Shown: positions 15,375 through 23,729, counted from the first letter of the stretch. The stretch: DNA of 33,968 nucleotides from an uncultured Alphaproteobacteria bacterium (GCA_913042065.1 CAJWKB010000005.1:1-33968); one strand, 5' to 3'. Made by a program: numbers and translations. Notes: generated by a model not told the origin, from the sequence alone.

Positions 15375-15568
15375 TATGAGACTCCCTATCAACTGCAACG
15401 TAATATATACAGTCAGCGGCGTCACGTGAACGCTATTTATTGTGTATTTGTCCATGCGAGAATCGTGCCGTTTACTCGCTGCGGTCTTGATCATATTCCA
15501 TAAAACCGCAACAATTAATTACGTTGATCTGGTTTAATTCGAAACCTAAGGGCGCTATTGAGCCTATT

Positions 15569-15584
15569 TGGTACGGATATTGCT
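15569..15584 (+). promoter_or_regulatory. Sigma-54 (-24/-12) promoter of motA-motB
   Basis: TGGTACG-GATA-TTGCT matches the RpoN consensus with one change (C to T in the -24 box) and the correct 12-base spacing (G15570 to G15582). Transcription is expected near 15595, 32 bases before the motA ATG. The site lies inside the open frame that extends upstream of motA, which rules out the longer start. Confidence 0.85.
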
Positions 15585-15626
15585 AGTTTGCTGGGCATTC
15601 TGCTTTTTGAAAGGGTGAGACAACAA

Positions 15627-16388
15627 ATGGATATTGCATCAGTTCTTGGCTTTATCGGAGCCGTCGGAATGATCGTGCTTGCGATGATATTGGGTGGTGG
15701 TGTGTCACCGTTTATCGATCCACCTTCGCTGGCGATTGTTGGCGGTGGCACGTTCTTTGCTGTAATGTATAATTGTCCCCTGCCAGCATTTCTCGGCAGC
15801 TTTGGTGCCATGGGCAAGGCTTTTTTTCCACCAGTAAAACAACTTCCAGATATGGTTGAGCGAATGACTGATCTTGCCGGCATCGCCCGCAAAGACGGAA
15901 TGATGGCGCTCGAAGGCCAGGAAGTACCGGACCCATTTTTTGAAAAGGGTCTTCAGATGCTGGTCGATGGTGCTGACGAAAACAAACTTGCTAGCCAGCT
16001 AACCATGGAGATCAAATCCATGAAATCACGCCATGAGGCCAATCAAACAATCGTTAAGGCCTGGGTTGACCTGGCCCCGGCGATGGGAATGATCGGCACT
16101 TTAATCGGACTCGTTCTGATGCTGGGTAACATGGCCGATCCAAAAGCGATTGGGCCGGCCATGGCGGTGGCACTGTTAACAACGCTCTATGGAGCCTTCA
16201 TAGCTAACATTGTTTTCGCACCGATGGTTCTCAAGCTCGAAGGTTATACCACCTATGAGGTTGTCTATCGCGAGATGGTTGTTGAGGGTCTGCGTAACAT
16301 TGCTCGGGGCGAGTCACCCCGAAACATTCAAGATATTATGCTTTCCAGCCTGCCACCAAAGCTTCAAGCCCAAATGGCTGACGCTTAA
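15627..16388 (+). CDS. motA: Flagellar stator protein MotA/PomA
   Basis: A 253-residue inner-membrane stator subunit with four transmembrane segments (about 1-25, 30-50, 150-170, 180-205) and a cytoplasmic loop of about 100 residues that contacts FliG and turns the rotor. The length, the start MDIASVLGFIGAVGMIV and the stretch GMIGTLIGLVLML followed by LLTTLYGAFIANI agree with PomA-type (sodium-driven) MotA. ATG 15627 has GGTGAG at a proper distance and follows the sigma-54 promoter; the in-frame TTG at 15558 precedes that promoter and is rejected. motB follows after 38 bases. Ion choice is inferred from PomA resemblance and the marine setting. Confidence 0.94.
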   Translation: MDIASVLGFIGAVGMIVLAMILGGGVSPFIDPPSLAIVGGGTFFAVMYNCPLPAFLGSFGAMGKAFFPPVKQLPDMVERMTDLAGIARKDGMMALEGQEVPDPFFEKGLQMLVDGADENKLASQLTMEIKSMKSRHEANQTIVKAWVDLAPAMGMIGTLIGLVLMLGNMADPKAIGPAMAVALLTTLYGAFIANIVFAPMVLKLEGYTTYEVVYREMVVEGLRNIARGESPRNIQDIMLSSLPPKLQAQMADA

Positions 16389-16426
16389 GCTAGAACAGAT
16401 GTTGAGGATTTTGCTGGAGATAGAAA

Positions 16427-17608
16427 ATGGCTGATGCCAAAGAAGTTGATGGTGAAGAAGAAGAAGAGGTAGTAGAATTTGAAGAAGGCTGCCCCGAATG
16501 CAAAAAATGTCCCCCTGTAGGCGCGCCAGCTTGGATGGCGACTTTCGCCGACATGGCAACCCTTTTGATGGCGTTCTTTGTTTTGATACTCTCATTTGCC
16601 GAATTCAACGTGCCAAAATTCAAACAGATTTCGGGATCGCTAAAAAATGCCTTTGGTGTTCAGCGTGTGGTACCGATTGTTGAACAGCCCAAAGGAACAA
16701 CGATCCTGTCGTTGAATTTCAGTCCTTCGCCAAACCCGTCAATCTCAACGGACATGACGCAGCAGACGACTAGCACAGCACAGCCTGACCTGGAGTTGAA
16801 GCAGAAGGAAAAGGACGACGAGGGCGGCGAAAGTGAAGCAGCAGATGACATTGTGCGCGCACTTGAGGACGCCATTGCACGCGGCGAGATCGAAGTGGAG
16901 ACACTTGGTGAGACTGTTGTTGTCAACTTCACCGCAGCCGAGTCAGAGCAAAAGGATCTGCCACAATTGCTAAGGCAGACAATGAACGCCATTGAAAAGG
17001 CGCAGGACGCCAACGGCAAAACTGATCAGGAAGTGCTTATTGGTGGGCTAAATGAAGAATTGGGCCAACTGATGGCCGATGCGAGTGCCGCTCTTGAGGC
17101 TCTTACCGCCGCCGATCAGGCAACGCAGGATGCCGCGTCCGAACAGCAGAACAAAAATGAAAAGGCCAAGATTGCCGAGGATGAGCTGAAGGTTGCGCTT
17201 CGCCAGGAGATTGGAGAAGGACTTGTGGCAGTTGAGCGTGAGGAAGATAAGGTGATTATCACTGTGGGTGCTGGTGGCGCCTTCCCTTCAGGGTCAGCTG
17301 ATCTTACAAACTCGGCAAAGGAAATTATGGCTAACATCGCCGGCGTCAATGCTGAAGGTAATGGCAAGATAACCGTATCAGGCCACACCGATGACGTGCC
17401 TTTGATTTTTGGCTCGCGGTTCCGTGACAATTGGGATCTGGCAGCTGCTCGCTCGGCCAGCGTTGTTCAAGCGCTCGAAGATACTGGAATGATACCAGCG
17501 AGCCGCATGCAGGCCATCAGCTATGGTGAGTCAAAGCCGATTGAGAGCAACAGCACCTCTGATGGCCGGTCGGTCAACCGCCGGATAGAGATCGAGATCA
17601 ACTACTAA
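16427..17608 (+). CDS. motB: Flagellar stator protein MotB/PomB
   Basis: A 393-residue stator subunit. An acidic cytoplasmic N-terminus leads to CPECKKCPPVGAP and the single transmembrane helix WMATFADMATLLMAFFVLIL, whose aspartate (in TFADM) is the ion-binding residue. After FKQISGSLKNAFGVQ comes a long charged periplasmic region (about 90-285) and then an OmpA-like peptidoglycan-binding domain (about 285-393) with the motif SGHTDDVP and the closing NRRIEIEI. The helix region resembles PomB more than enterobacterial MotB, suggesting sodium coupling. The periplasmic linker is longer than in typical PomB of about 315 residues. It is in one transcript with motA. Confidence 0.94.
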   Translation: MADAKEVDGEEEEEVVEFEEGCPECKKCPPVGAPAWMATFADMATLLMAFFVLILSFAEFNVPKFKQISGSLKNAFGVQRVVPIVEQPKGTTILSLNFSPSPNPSISTDMTQQTTSTAQPDLELKQKEKDDEGGESEAADDIVRALEDAIARGEIEVETLGETVVVNFTAAESEQKDLPQLLRQTMNAIEKAQDANGKTDQEVLIGGLNEELGQLMADASAALEALTAADQATQDAASEQQNKNEKAKIAEDELKVALRQEIGEGLVAVEREEDKVIITVGAGGAFPSGSADLTNSAKEIMANIAGVNAEGNGKITVSGHTDDVPLIFGSRFRDNWDLAAARSASVVQALEDTGMIPASRMQAISYGESKPIESNSTSDGRSVNRRIEIEINY

Positions 17609-17942
17609 AATGTGGGGGGATTTGACTGCTCTTAGCCGAAAATTAGTTTTCATTAGGCAACAGAGTGGCGGTGGCTTTTGACTTACTGAAGCGTCGATTG
17701 GCGATTAAAAGCCCAAAGTGGGTGTTGCTAGTTATTCAAACGCAAACCTTCTGGACTGCGACCAGCGAATCAGCAAGAAAATTGAGCGGCTTTAAAATAG
17801 ATGATATTGGTCACGGCTTTTGGACAGCCACGGCGCAAGAGACAACGCTCTGCCAGAGCCCACACAAAGTATGTCGGGTAAAGTTTGTCTTCCGATCAAG
17901 ATAAGTGCAGCTAAAAAAATAAGCGTTACTTAGAATAAAAAT
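17609..17942. other. Stretch between the convergent motB and PDZ-like genes
   Basis: About 330 bases where two long transcripts meet. No hairpin with a T-run was found for either. A 79-codon plus-strand frame from a GTG at 17665 to 17904 has no strong ribosome-binding site; it reads FWTAT twice, with the two copies differing only at third codon positions (17749-17763 and 17818-17832). It is not called a gene but is noted as a finding. Confidence 0.45.
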
Positions 17943-18785
17943 TTATTCAGGTTGCACAGGCGCAGCATTTGCCTCAGCCGATGGCTGACTAGACTTCCGA
18001 CGGCGCCGCTTCTTTGCCGGAGGCTGCTCTGCCTCAGGTTGTTCAACAAAAGAGGGATTATAAATACTTTTTGGATCGAACTGCCGGCAGGTTTCTTGCA
18101 CTTCCTGAATCGATCTCGCGGCAACGATCATCCACATTTGGCGTTGTCGCATCAAGTTGAAACTGCGCTGCAAGGTCAGCTGCGCCCGCCGGAAATAGAG
18201 TGCCAGTAGGACAATTACTATGACGAACAGCATCCAGCTTACAGTTAGTGTTACCCCATAAATCAGGATCACAGCGAGCAGAACTTCCCACAGGCGGTTC
18301 TGCATCAACCAAACTGGTGAGGCCAGCATCGCCATCATCGACGGTTGGGTATCGATTATCACACATTTATGATTGATATCTCGAAGAACTTCGAAAATAC
18401 GGTAATCCTCCAACGGGGCAATCGTGATTTCAGCTAATTTCCTGCTTGCGGCATCAGTGATTTCGGGCTTTGCATATTCAAAGGCACAGCCAAGCGGCCC
18501 ACGTGCGATCACGTGAAACAAGCTTTCCTCGCGAAAAATTGTCAGGAAAATACCGGTCTGTGGGTCACATTCAAAGATCATGTCAAGCAGGAGATCAACG
18601 TCGCCCTTGAAAGGCTTGCCATCAACAGCAACGATAGCGTCATCATGTTGCAAACGCAGTGTGCGTGCCCGACATATAGGTCTGATATCCTTGATTGTAA
18701 AAACGCTGTTTTGGAACGTCTCAGCCGCGTCGGAGGTCTTTGTGGTTGCAGCCGGGCTCAGCATCGCGTCGTTCCAGCCAAACAA
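17943..18785 (-). CDS. PDZ-like, two-TM membrane protein of unknown function at the end of the flagellar export block
   Basis: A protein of up to 280 residues. The first 110 residues contain a PDZ-like stretch, with LRLQHDDAIVAVDGKPFKG followed by DxxTGIFLTIFRE as the usual 'GD.I..V.G..V' and closing strand. A hydrophobic double segment follows (about 165-200, WEVLLAVILIYGVTLTV and LFVIVIVLLALYF), then a basic, proline-rich tail with KKRRRRK. The start is uncertain: TTG 18785 and ATG 18764 both lack good ribosome-binding sites, and a better start in another frame lies upstream (see findings). It is the last gene of the fliO-to-flhB block, 166 bases after the TM-coiled-coil gene. No family was recognised. 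Confidence 0.65.
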   Translation of the reverse strand: MFGWNDAMLSPAATTKTSDAAETFQNSVFTIKDIRPICRARTLRLQHDDAIVAVDGKPFKGDVDLLLDMIFECDPQTGIFLTIFREESLFHVIARGPLGCAFEYAKPEITDAASRKLAEITIAPLEDYRIFEVLRDINHKCVIIDTQPSMMAMLASPVWLMQNRLWEVLLAVILIYGVTLTVSWMLFVIVIVLLALYFRRAQLTLQRSFNLMRQRQMWMIVAARSIQEVQETCRQFDPKSIYNPSFVEQPEAEQPPAKKRRRRKSSQPSAEANAAPVQPE

Positions 18786-18951
18786 AGCAACGAATGAGCC
18801 TGTGGTAAGCCGTAGTTCAGAATGCGGTCTGTTGAGAGATCAGCCATATTCAAGTCCATAACCATACCCTTAAAAACTTAGCGTGATACCGCCGATGACG
18901 GTACCACGACATATCTGTTTGGACCATCTAATCGACGGCTCGCAAATGTCC

Positions 18952-19689
18952 TCAAGGATAGCTGACACGGTTGTCACGCTCCTTGAACATCCCCCTGATC
19001 GCCGCTGTCTGGTCAGACAGCGCATTCAATTCAAGCAGCATACTCTTTTGATTTTTTGCAATACCCTCGACAAATTTGGCGTTAGAAAAATCCTTCTTCA
19101 TCCCTGAAATCACTGACTCAGTGTGTGCTTCTGTGGACTCCATCTGTGCGATCATCTTTCGGGTCTGTGAGCCAAGCTCGCCGGCGATCCCTGTGGTAAT
19201 GGCACTAGCTAAAGTCTCGTTGGATTTTGCAATCTCGGTTGTTGTTTCCCTCAGCCCGGCAATGACCGCTTCATTCGTACGGGCAATGACCTCACGCAAT
19301 CCGTTCAGCTCTTTGATCAATGTTTCGTTTTGGGCAACCAACGTCCGCTGAGCTTCCATAGCGGATTTCATCCGATCGAGTGAGTCATTCACAGAATCGA
19401 CATTCTCAGCAAAAACAACAAGCGCCTCGCGACTAGTTGTCGTCATTGTCGTGAGGTCAGCCATTGTCCGGAAATAGATCAGGCCAGCAAAGAGCAGCGC
19501 TGCAACCGCAGCCATCATGGAACTGGCAAAGATGATGACAGTATAGCGGTGAACATTTTTCACGGATGCCTCCAACTTTTTATTGTCACGTTTGACTTTG
19601 TTAAACTCTGACGTCACGTCTGTAGCTGCGTCTGCTGCATCAAGAGCAATCTTGATGCTTTCCTGTACAGCATTATACTCGGCGCTCAT
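18952..19689 (-). CDS. TM-coiled-coil protein of unknown function
   Basis: A 245-residue protein with a short cytoplasmic helix, one transmembrane segment at about residues 49-72 (VIIFASSMMAAVAALLFAGLIYF) seen here as VIIFASSMMAAVAALLF, and a long C-terminal helical region of about 170 residues with heptad-like patterns (VNDSLDRMKSAMEAQR, IKELNGLREVIARTNE), probably a coiled coil in the periplasm. The layout recalls methyl-accepting receptors without their signalling tip, but no such domain is seen. ATG 19689 overlaps the stop of the preceding gene as ATGA and has GGGAG six bases upstream, so the longer frame to 19761 is rejected. Its place behind flhB suggests a flagellar-associated role. 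Confidence 0.75.
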   Translation of the reverse strand: MSAEYNAVQESIKIALDAADAATDVTSEFNKVKRDNKKLEASVKNVHRYTVIIFASSMMAAVAALLFAGLIYFRTMADLTTMTTTSREALVVFAENVDSVNDSLDRMKSAMEAQRTLVAQNETLIKELNGLREVIARTNEAVIAGLRETTTEIAKSNETLASAITTGIAGELGSQTRKMIAQMESTEAHTESVISGMKKDFSNAKFVEGIAKNQKSMLLELNALSDQTAAIRGMFKERDNRVSYP

Positions 19690-19904
19690 GCCTGTCTCCC
19701 GTTCATTCCGGTCGAAGATCGACTCCGTCGTTGCGGAGCCTTCGCCTGATGGTAAGCACATTTCATGCCAGTCGTCTCAAAAACGGTGCGTGCCGGCAAA
19801 AATTGTCCCTTGAATCCAAATTTTCGACAGCCGTACGGGCGTACCGGGTCATGTGTAATGAAATGGAACTGACATTCAAAGCAGTTCACGCGATTATCAG
19901 TCAT
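19686..19904 (-). CDS. Cys4 mini-protein found near flagellar genes
   Basis: A 72-residue soluble protein with four cysteines spaced as C-x2-C (Cys8, Cys11), Cys26 and Cys49, consistent with one zinc ion. The stretches CFECQFHFITHD, RPYGCRKFGFKG and LPARTVFETTGMKC follow a pattern seen in a widespread small protein of unknown function in flagellated proteobacteria, sometimes mislabelled as uracil-DNA glycosylase. It starts at ATG 19904, overlapping the preceding gene by eight bases, and its stop overlaps the next start as ATGA. The overlaps make it a genuine gene. Its biochemical role is not known to me. Confidence 0.85.
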   Translation of the reverse strand: MTDNRVNCFECQFHFITHDPVRPYGCRKFGFKGQFLPARTVFETTGMKCAYHQAKAPQRRSRSSTGMNGRQA

Positions 19905-20133
19905 CTACCTCACCTCTTATCCGCATCACAAGATCAGCAATGATAAAACGTGCGCCAGCGGCAACACAGGCTAAGCCGGCAAGACCAACTGCAATACATT
20001 TGAGAAGTGGGGCACCCTCGCCATAGAGCTGCATCGTTTCAAGAATAGCATAGATGCCAAGGCCATAAAAGCTGACGCTACTGATCATCTCGCCAACGCT
20101 TCGCTGTTTCCGACGCTTCGCAGGAACTATCAT
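19897..20133 (-). CDS. Two-TM small membrane protein behind flhB
   Basis: A 78-residue protein with a basic N-terminus (PAKRRKQR) and two hydrophobic segments (about 17-34 and 44-70, the second with IAVGLAGLACVAAGARF). ATG 20133 overlaps the flhB stop as ATGA, and GGAGAGG lies four bases upstream, inside flhB. It ends within the start of the Cys4 gene. Such tight linkage suggests expression in fixed ratio with the export gate. No family was recognised. Confidence 0.75.
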   Translation of the reverse strand: MIVPAKRRKQRSVGEMISSVSFYGLGIYAILETMQLYGEGAPLLKCIAVGLAGLACVAAGARFIIADLVMRIRGEVDD

Positions 20134-21287
20134 CGCACCTCTCCTTCAGGACGGCCATTTTCATCAAAGCACATTTCTGGCGGCAGACTGATTTCTGGTT
20201 CGTCGAGTGTTTCCCCCCTGTCAACACGATAAACATAAGCCAAAATAATGGCCACCGCATTGTACAGACCCTCGGAAATTTCCGCACCGAGATCACTAGT
20301 GAAATAAAGTGCGCGTGCTAGCAAAGGAATGCGCAACACCCTTACCTTGGCATCGTTTGCGCGCTCGATGATTTGCTCAGCCATCTTGCCCTTACCCATC
20401 GCCACAACAGTTGGCGCACCCACCTCACCGGCCTCATATTTGATAGCCACAGCAAAATGTGTCGGATTGGTGATCACTGTTGTCGCCGATGCCACATTGT
20501 CGAGTGCCTCGCGCTGACGGCCACCCTCAGCTGCCTGTTGCATCTGCATGCGGCGAATCTTTGCTTTCACCTCGGGCGATCCCTCGGTCTGTTTAAATTC
20601 GTCTTTGACCTCTTTGTGCGTCATTTTCAATGATTTTACATGGCTATGACGCTGCCAGGCATAATCTATGGCTGCGATAATCATCAGCGCTATAAGCATG
20701 GCGCCGATCATTAGCGGAAAGACACTGCCTATCTTGCCAAGTGCTGCGCCAAGCGTGCTATTTGTAAGATATACGATGCCCGGCAGATGCACGTAGATCA
20801 CCCATGCGCCTATGCCAAACAGCGAGGCAACCTTGAGGATCGCCTTTCCAAGCTCGACTAACCCCTTCATCGAGAACATCCGCTTTAGGCCGGATAGTAA
20901 ATTGATACGGTTCCCTTTGAATTCCATTGATTTGGGCGCAAAATTAATTCCACCTACAGCGGCCTGGGTTGCCAGTGACACGAGCAGCAACGGAATGCCG
21001 ATTATCAGTGTAGTCAAAATGACTAAATAGAACCCATGTTTGAGCTTTCCAAGGCCAAAGCTCCGGATATCGGTGGCGGTGTCGAACTCGAACAGTCTGC
21101 CCCAGACATCAAGAATCTGCGGGACAAGTTGTGATGATGCAAGTAGCAACGCAAGGCCCATTCCAATACTTGTAAACACGAACATCTCCTTGGAGGTCAG
21201 GACCTTTCCGTCCTCAGCAGCCTTGTCAAGCTTTCTTTGGGAGGGTTCTTCGGTCTTTTCTTGCCCGTCCTCATTTTCCTCAGCCAT
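20130..21287 (-). CDS. flhB: Flagellar export gate switch protein FlhB
   Basis: A 385-residue type III export gate component that changes substrate choice from hook to filament proteins. Four transmembrane helices lie in residues 35-215 and a cytoplasmic domain follows. The autocleavage site NPTH is at 274-277 (in VITNPTHFAVAIKYEAG), intact, so self-cleavage between Asn and Pro is expected. The N-terminal acidic stretch ends in EKTEEPSQRKL, the family signature. ATG 21287 overlaps the end of fliR by eight bases, with GGAG at a good distance. FliK, whose C-terminus instructs FlhB, is encoded upstream in the same block. Confidence 0.97.
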   Translation of the reverse strand: MAEENEDGQEKTEEPSQRKLDKAAEDGKVLTSKEMFVFTSIGMGLALLLASSQLVPQILDVWGRLFEFDTATDIRSFGLGKLKHGFYLVILTTLIIGIPLLLVSLATQAAVGGINFAPKSMEFKGNRINLLSGLKRMFSMKGLVELGKAILKVASLFGIGAWVIYVHLPGIVYLTNSTLGAALGKIGSVFPLMIGAMLIALMIIAAIDYAWQRHSHVKSLKMTHKEVKDEFKQTEGSPEVKAKIRRMQMQQAAEGGRQREALDNVASATTVITNPTHFAVAIKYEAGEVGAPTVVAMGKGKMAEQIIERANDAKVRVLRIPLLARALYFTSDLGAEISEGLYNAVAIILAYVYRVDRGETLDEPEISLPPEMCFDENGRPEGEVR

Positions 21288-22101
21288 CTGGCATCTCCGT
21301 AATCATAGTTTGCAGATTAGCAAGTGAGTCATCGATCAATTGGGCCATACTATCACCCATCCCACCTGTAGAAAGGTAGAGTAGAAGGAAGACAGCCAAA
21401 AGCGAAATTGGAAAGCCAAAGGAGAACAAATTCAACTGTGGCGCCGATTTGGTAATGATACCGATGGCAACATTGATCATCAGCAACACCATGGCAATTG
21501 GGAGCATGATTATGGTCGCGGCAACGAACATTGTGCCTGCTGCATTGATCCCGGCACCTATCAGCACCTGCGGTGCTAAAGACCCACCAATTGGTAGCAT
21601 GCGATAGGATTCCATCATTGTCGCCAGCGCGATAAGATGACCGTCTAGGGAGAGAAACAAGACGGTTAGAAACAAATATAGCGTCTGACTGACAACCGGG
21701 GTTTGGCCACCAGTCTGCGGGTCAACCTGGGCTGCAAATCCAAGACCAGCGGAGGAAGCGATTTTCTCGCCAGCCAACATCACGGAGGAAAACCAGATGG
21801 TCAGGACAAGGCCAGCCGAGAGGCCGATTGCAACCTCGACCAGTATCATCATGACACCAGCAGCTGTAGAGATTATGGCCGGATCAATTGCCGGCAACTG
21901 CACCGCGACGATGGCAGTGATAGTTAGGGCAAGAACTATACGCACCTGCAACGGCAACCAGCGTGCGCCAAACAGTGGCGCTGCAATGATAAAAGAGCCA
22001 ATACGAAGGCTCGCTATGAAATATTGCAACAACATCGTGATCACCTGATTGAGGTCAAGCCCAGGCAATCCTGTCAGCGATGGTGTGGCAAGCCCTAGCA
22101 T
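21280..22101 (-). CDS. fliR: Flagellar export gate protein FliR
   Basis: A 273-residue inner-membrane component of the FliPQR export gate, with about six hydrophobic segments. The GARWLPLQVRIVLAL and DPQTGGQTPVVSQTLYLF stretches are FliR-like. ATG 22101 is taken because it lies eight bases after the fliQ stop region; the in-frame TTG 22146 would overlap fliQ by 38 bases and add 15 residues. The end overlaps the flhB start by eight bases. Confidence 0.95.
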   Translation of the reverse strand: MLGLATPSLTGLPGLDLNQVITMLLQYFIASLRIGSFIIAAPLFGARWLPLQVRIVLALTITAIVAVQLPAIDPAIISTAAGVMMILVEVAIGLSAGLVLTIWFSSVMLAGEKIASSAGLGFAAQVDPQTGGQTPVVSQTLYLFLTVLFLSLDGHLIALATMMESYRMLPIGGSLAPQVLIGAGINAAGTMFVAATIIMLPIAMVLLMINVAIGIITKSAPQLNLFSFGFPISLLAVFLLLYLSTGGMGDSMAQLIDDSLANLQTMITEMPDG

Positions 22102-22108
22102 AATCTGA

Positions 22109-22375
22109 TCAGCTGATCCGAGTGATCTGGTCAAAGATGAAGGCAAAATAATCTGATAATTGAGTCAGCATGAAGGTGGAGAGAAGGCCGAAAGTCATTA
22201 CAACAATCACCAACTTTGGCACAAAACTGAGAGTCATCTCATTAATCGAGGTTGCTGCCTGTATGATACCAATAATCAAACCAACAATTAACGCCACTGC
22301 CAGTAACGGACCAGCGGCAAGAATGATTTGCCAGAAGGCAATCCTCAGAAATTCGACATTTTCGTCAAAACCCAT
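22109..22375 (-). CDS. fliQ: Flagellar export gate protein FliQ
   Basis: An 88-residue protein with two transmembrane helices (about 15-37 and 52-75), the normal FliQ size. It forms the outer part of the FliPQR gate helical stack. The family signature GLIIGIIQAATSINEMTLSFVPK (read as IQAATSINEMTLSFVPK) is intact. ATG 22375 is preceded by AGGGGGG eight bases upstream. It follows fliP by 40 bases. Confidence 0.96.
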   Translation of the reverse strand: MGFDENVEFLRIAFWQIILAAGPLLAVALIVGLIIGIIQAATSINEMTLSFVPKLVIVVMTFGLLSTFMLTQLSDYFAFIFDQITRIS

Positions 22376-22415
22376 TTTAAGTGCCCCCCTAAAAGGCTAT
22401 TCCTCGTTACCTGCG

Positions 22416-23183
22416 TCAGCCACCAGCATAGGTAGCCACGAGTGAACCTACGGTCATTGCCCATCCATCGACCAGAACGAAGAGAAGAAGTTTGAAGGGT
22501 AGCGAAACCAGCATCGGGCTTAGCATCATCATACCCAGAGACATCAGAATAGAAGCGATCACCATGTCAATCACAAGGAAGGGCAGGAACAGCAGAAAGC
22601 CAATCTGGAAGGCAGTTTTCAATTCAGAGGTAATAAAGGCAGGCAGCAGAACCGTCAGCGGCACATCTTCCGGCGAGGCATAGGGCTCGTCACCCGCCAT
22701 CTCGGTGAACATTACAAGGTCATTAACCCGCGTGTTGTTGACGAGAAAATCCTTCATCAAATTGGCGCCATTGATAAGTGCTGTATCTGCCGGCATTAAC
22801 CCGTCAAGATAGGGTGAAAGCACCGCACCATTTATTTCCGTGAAGGTTGGTGCCATTATGAACATTGTTAGGAACAAGGCAATCGCCACAAGCACTTGAT
22901 TAGGCGGTGTCTGCTGGGTCCCCATCGCCTGACGCAGAATTGAAAGCACAATAATGATGCGGGTGAAGGACGTCATCCCAAGGACGAGCGACGGCAGAAC
23001 CGTCAGGCCGGTCATCAGCGCCAAAATCTGCAGTGATAGCGAATAAGTGGAGCCACCATCGGCACCGCTAGCGACATTGAATGCCGGAATACCAGCAGCC
23101 ATATCCTGCGCCGTGGCAGTGCCAGCCAAAAAACTTATCAGCAGCACGGGAGCAACGAAAGTAAGGAAGAAAAACCGGGTCAT
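22416..23183 (-). CDS. fliP: Flagellar export gate protein FliP
   Basis: A 255-residue gate protein with a cleavable signal sequence (about residues 1-25, ending in GTATA-Q) and four transmembrane segments. The motif MTSFTRIIIVLSILRQAMG and the conserved QTPPNQVL segment identify FliP, as does FLPFLVIDMVIASILMSLGM near the C-terminus (core VIDMVIASILMSLGM). ATG 23183 overlaps the fliO stop as ATGA. The pentamer it forms is the centre of the export channel. Confidence 0.97.
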   Translation of the reverse strand: MTRFFFLTFVAPVLLISFLAGTATAQDMAAGIPAFNVASGADGGSTYSLSLQILALMTGLTVLPSLVLGMTSFTRIIIVLSILRQAMGTQQTPPNQVLVAIALFLTMFIMAPTFTEINGAVLSPYLDGLMPADTALINGANLMKDFLVNNTRVNDLVMFTEMAGDEPYASPEDVPLTVLLPAFITSELKTAFQIGFLLFLPFLVIDMVIASILMSLGMMMLSPMLVSLPFKLLLFVLVDGWAMTVGSLVATYAGG

Positions 23184-23677
23184 TTGCCAAGCCCCAAGGA
23201 TGGGTTACGACGGCGCGCCTCTGCAATGGCGCTAGCGATCTGGTCGACATTTGTCTTGCTGGGCTGCCGATCGGTCAATGAACTGTTTGAGGGTGCGGTG
23301 TTAGTTTTCCGTGGCGCCGGCTGTTTCGATATATTTTGAGATTTTGCAGATGATGTTTTGATTGTTGGCTTCTGAATATCGACCAGCGTCATCGGAGTCT
23401 CAGAAACGCTGTCGCTGGCAGAATCAACCCTGACAACAGTTGCCGCATGGCCCTTTCCGGCATGAATCATAAAAGGCTGGCCATCAACCTCGATAAGATA
23501 TAGCCGCTGATGCGGTGTTAGTGACATATCCTCGATATACTGCATACGCTTGGTGCGATGGATATGTTTGGATAACCCCCCACGAAAACGACGAACAAAA
23601 AACAACGCCGAAATCAATAGCAACAGAAAAGTCACCATGATGATGATCTGATAGGGTTGGATAGCATCCACAGGCAT
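23180..23677 (-). CDS. fliO: Flagellar biosynthesis protein FliO
   Basis: A 165-residue protein with one N-terminal transmembrane segment (about residues 8-28, IIIMVTFLLLLISALFFV) and a cytoplasmic domain containing RTKRMQYIEDMSLTPHQRLYLIEVDGQPFMIHAG (core LYLIEVDGQPFMI), typical of FliO. It assists assembly of the FliP ring. A low-complexity Ser/Thr/Lys tail follows. ATG 23677 is used, with GGAG six bases upstream, instead of the GTG at 23692, which lies about 12 bases from the predicted transcription start. It is the first gene behind a sigma-54 promoter. Confidence 0.9.
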   Translation of the reverse strand: MPVDAIQPYQIIIMVTFLLLLISALFFVRRFRGGLSKHIHRTKRMQYIEDMSLTPHQRLYLIEVDGQPFMIHAGKGHAATVVRVDSASDSVSETPMTLVDIQKPTIKTSSAKSQNISKQPAPRKTNTAPSNSSLTDRQPSKTNVDQIASAIAEARRRNPSLGLGK

Positions 23678-23713
23678 TAGAAACTCCGTCACAAAAACTC
23701 GTGTCTAATGCAA

Positions 23714-23729
23714 GGCAAGGGGCGTGCCA
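23714..23729 (-). promoter_or_regulatory. Sigma-54 (-24/-12) promoter of the fliO-to-flhB block
   Basis: Read on the minus strand the site is TGGCACG-CCCC-TTGCC, a match to TGGCACG-N4-TTGCW except for the last weak position, with a 12-base spacing. Transcription should start near 23704 and leave about 27 bases before the fliO ATG at 23677. The region between this site and fliN (23730-23885) is AT-rich and holds no gene. Confidence 0.88.

Noticed and set aside
15558..15626. The longer motA start at TTG 15558
   Set aside because: A sigma-54 promoter lies within these codons, and the MotA family starts at MDIASVLG. The ATG at 15627 has its own ribosome-binding site.
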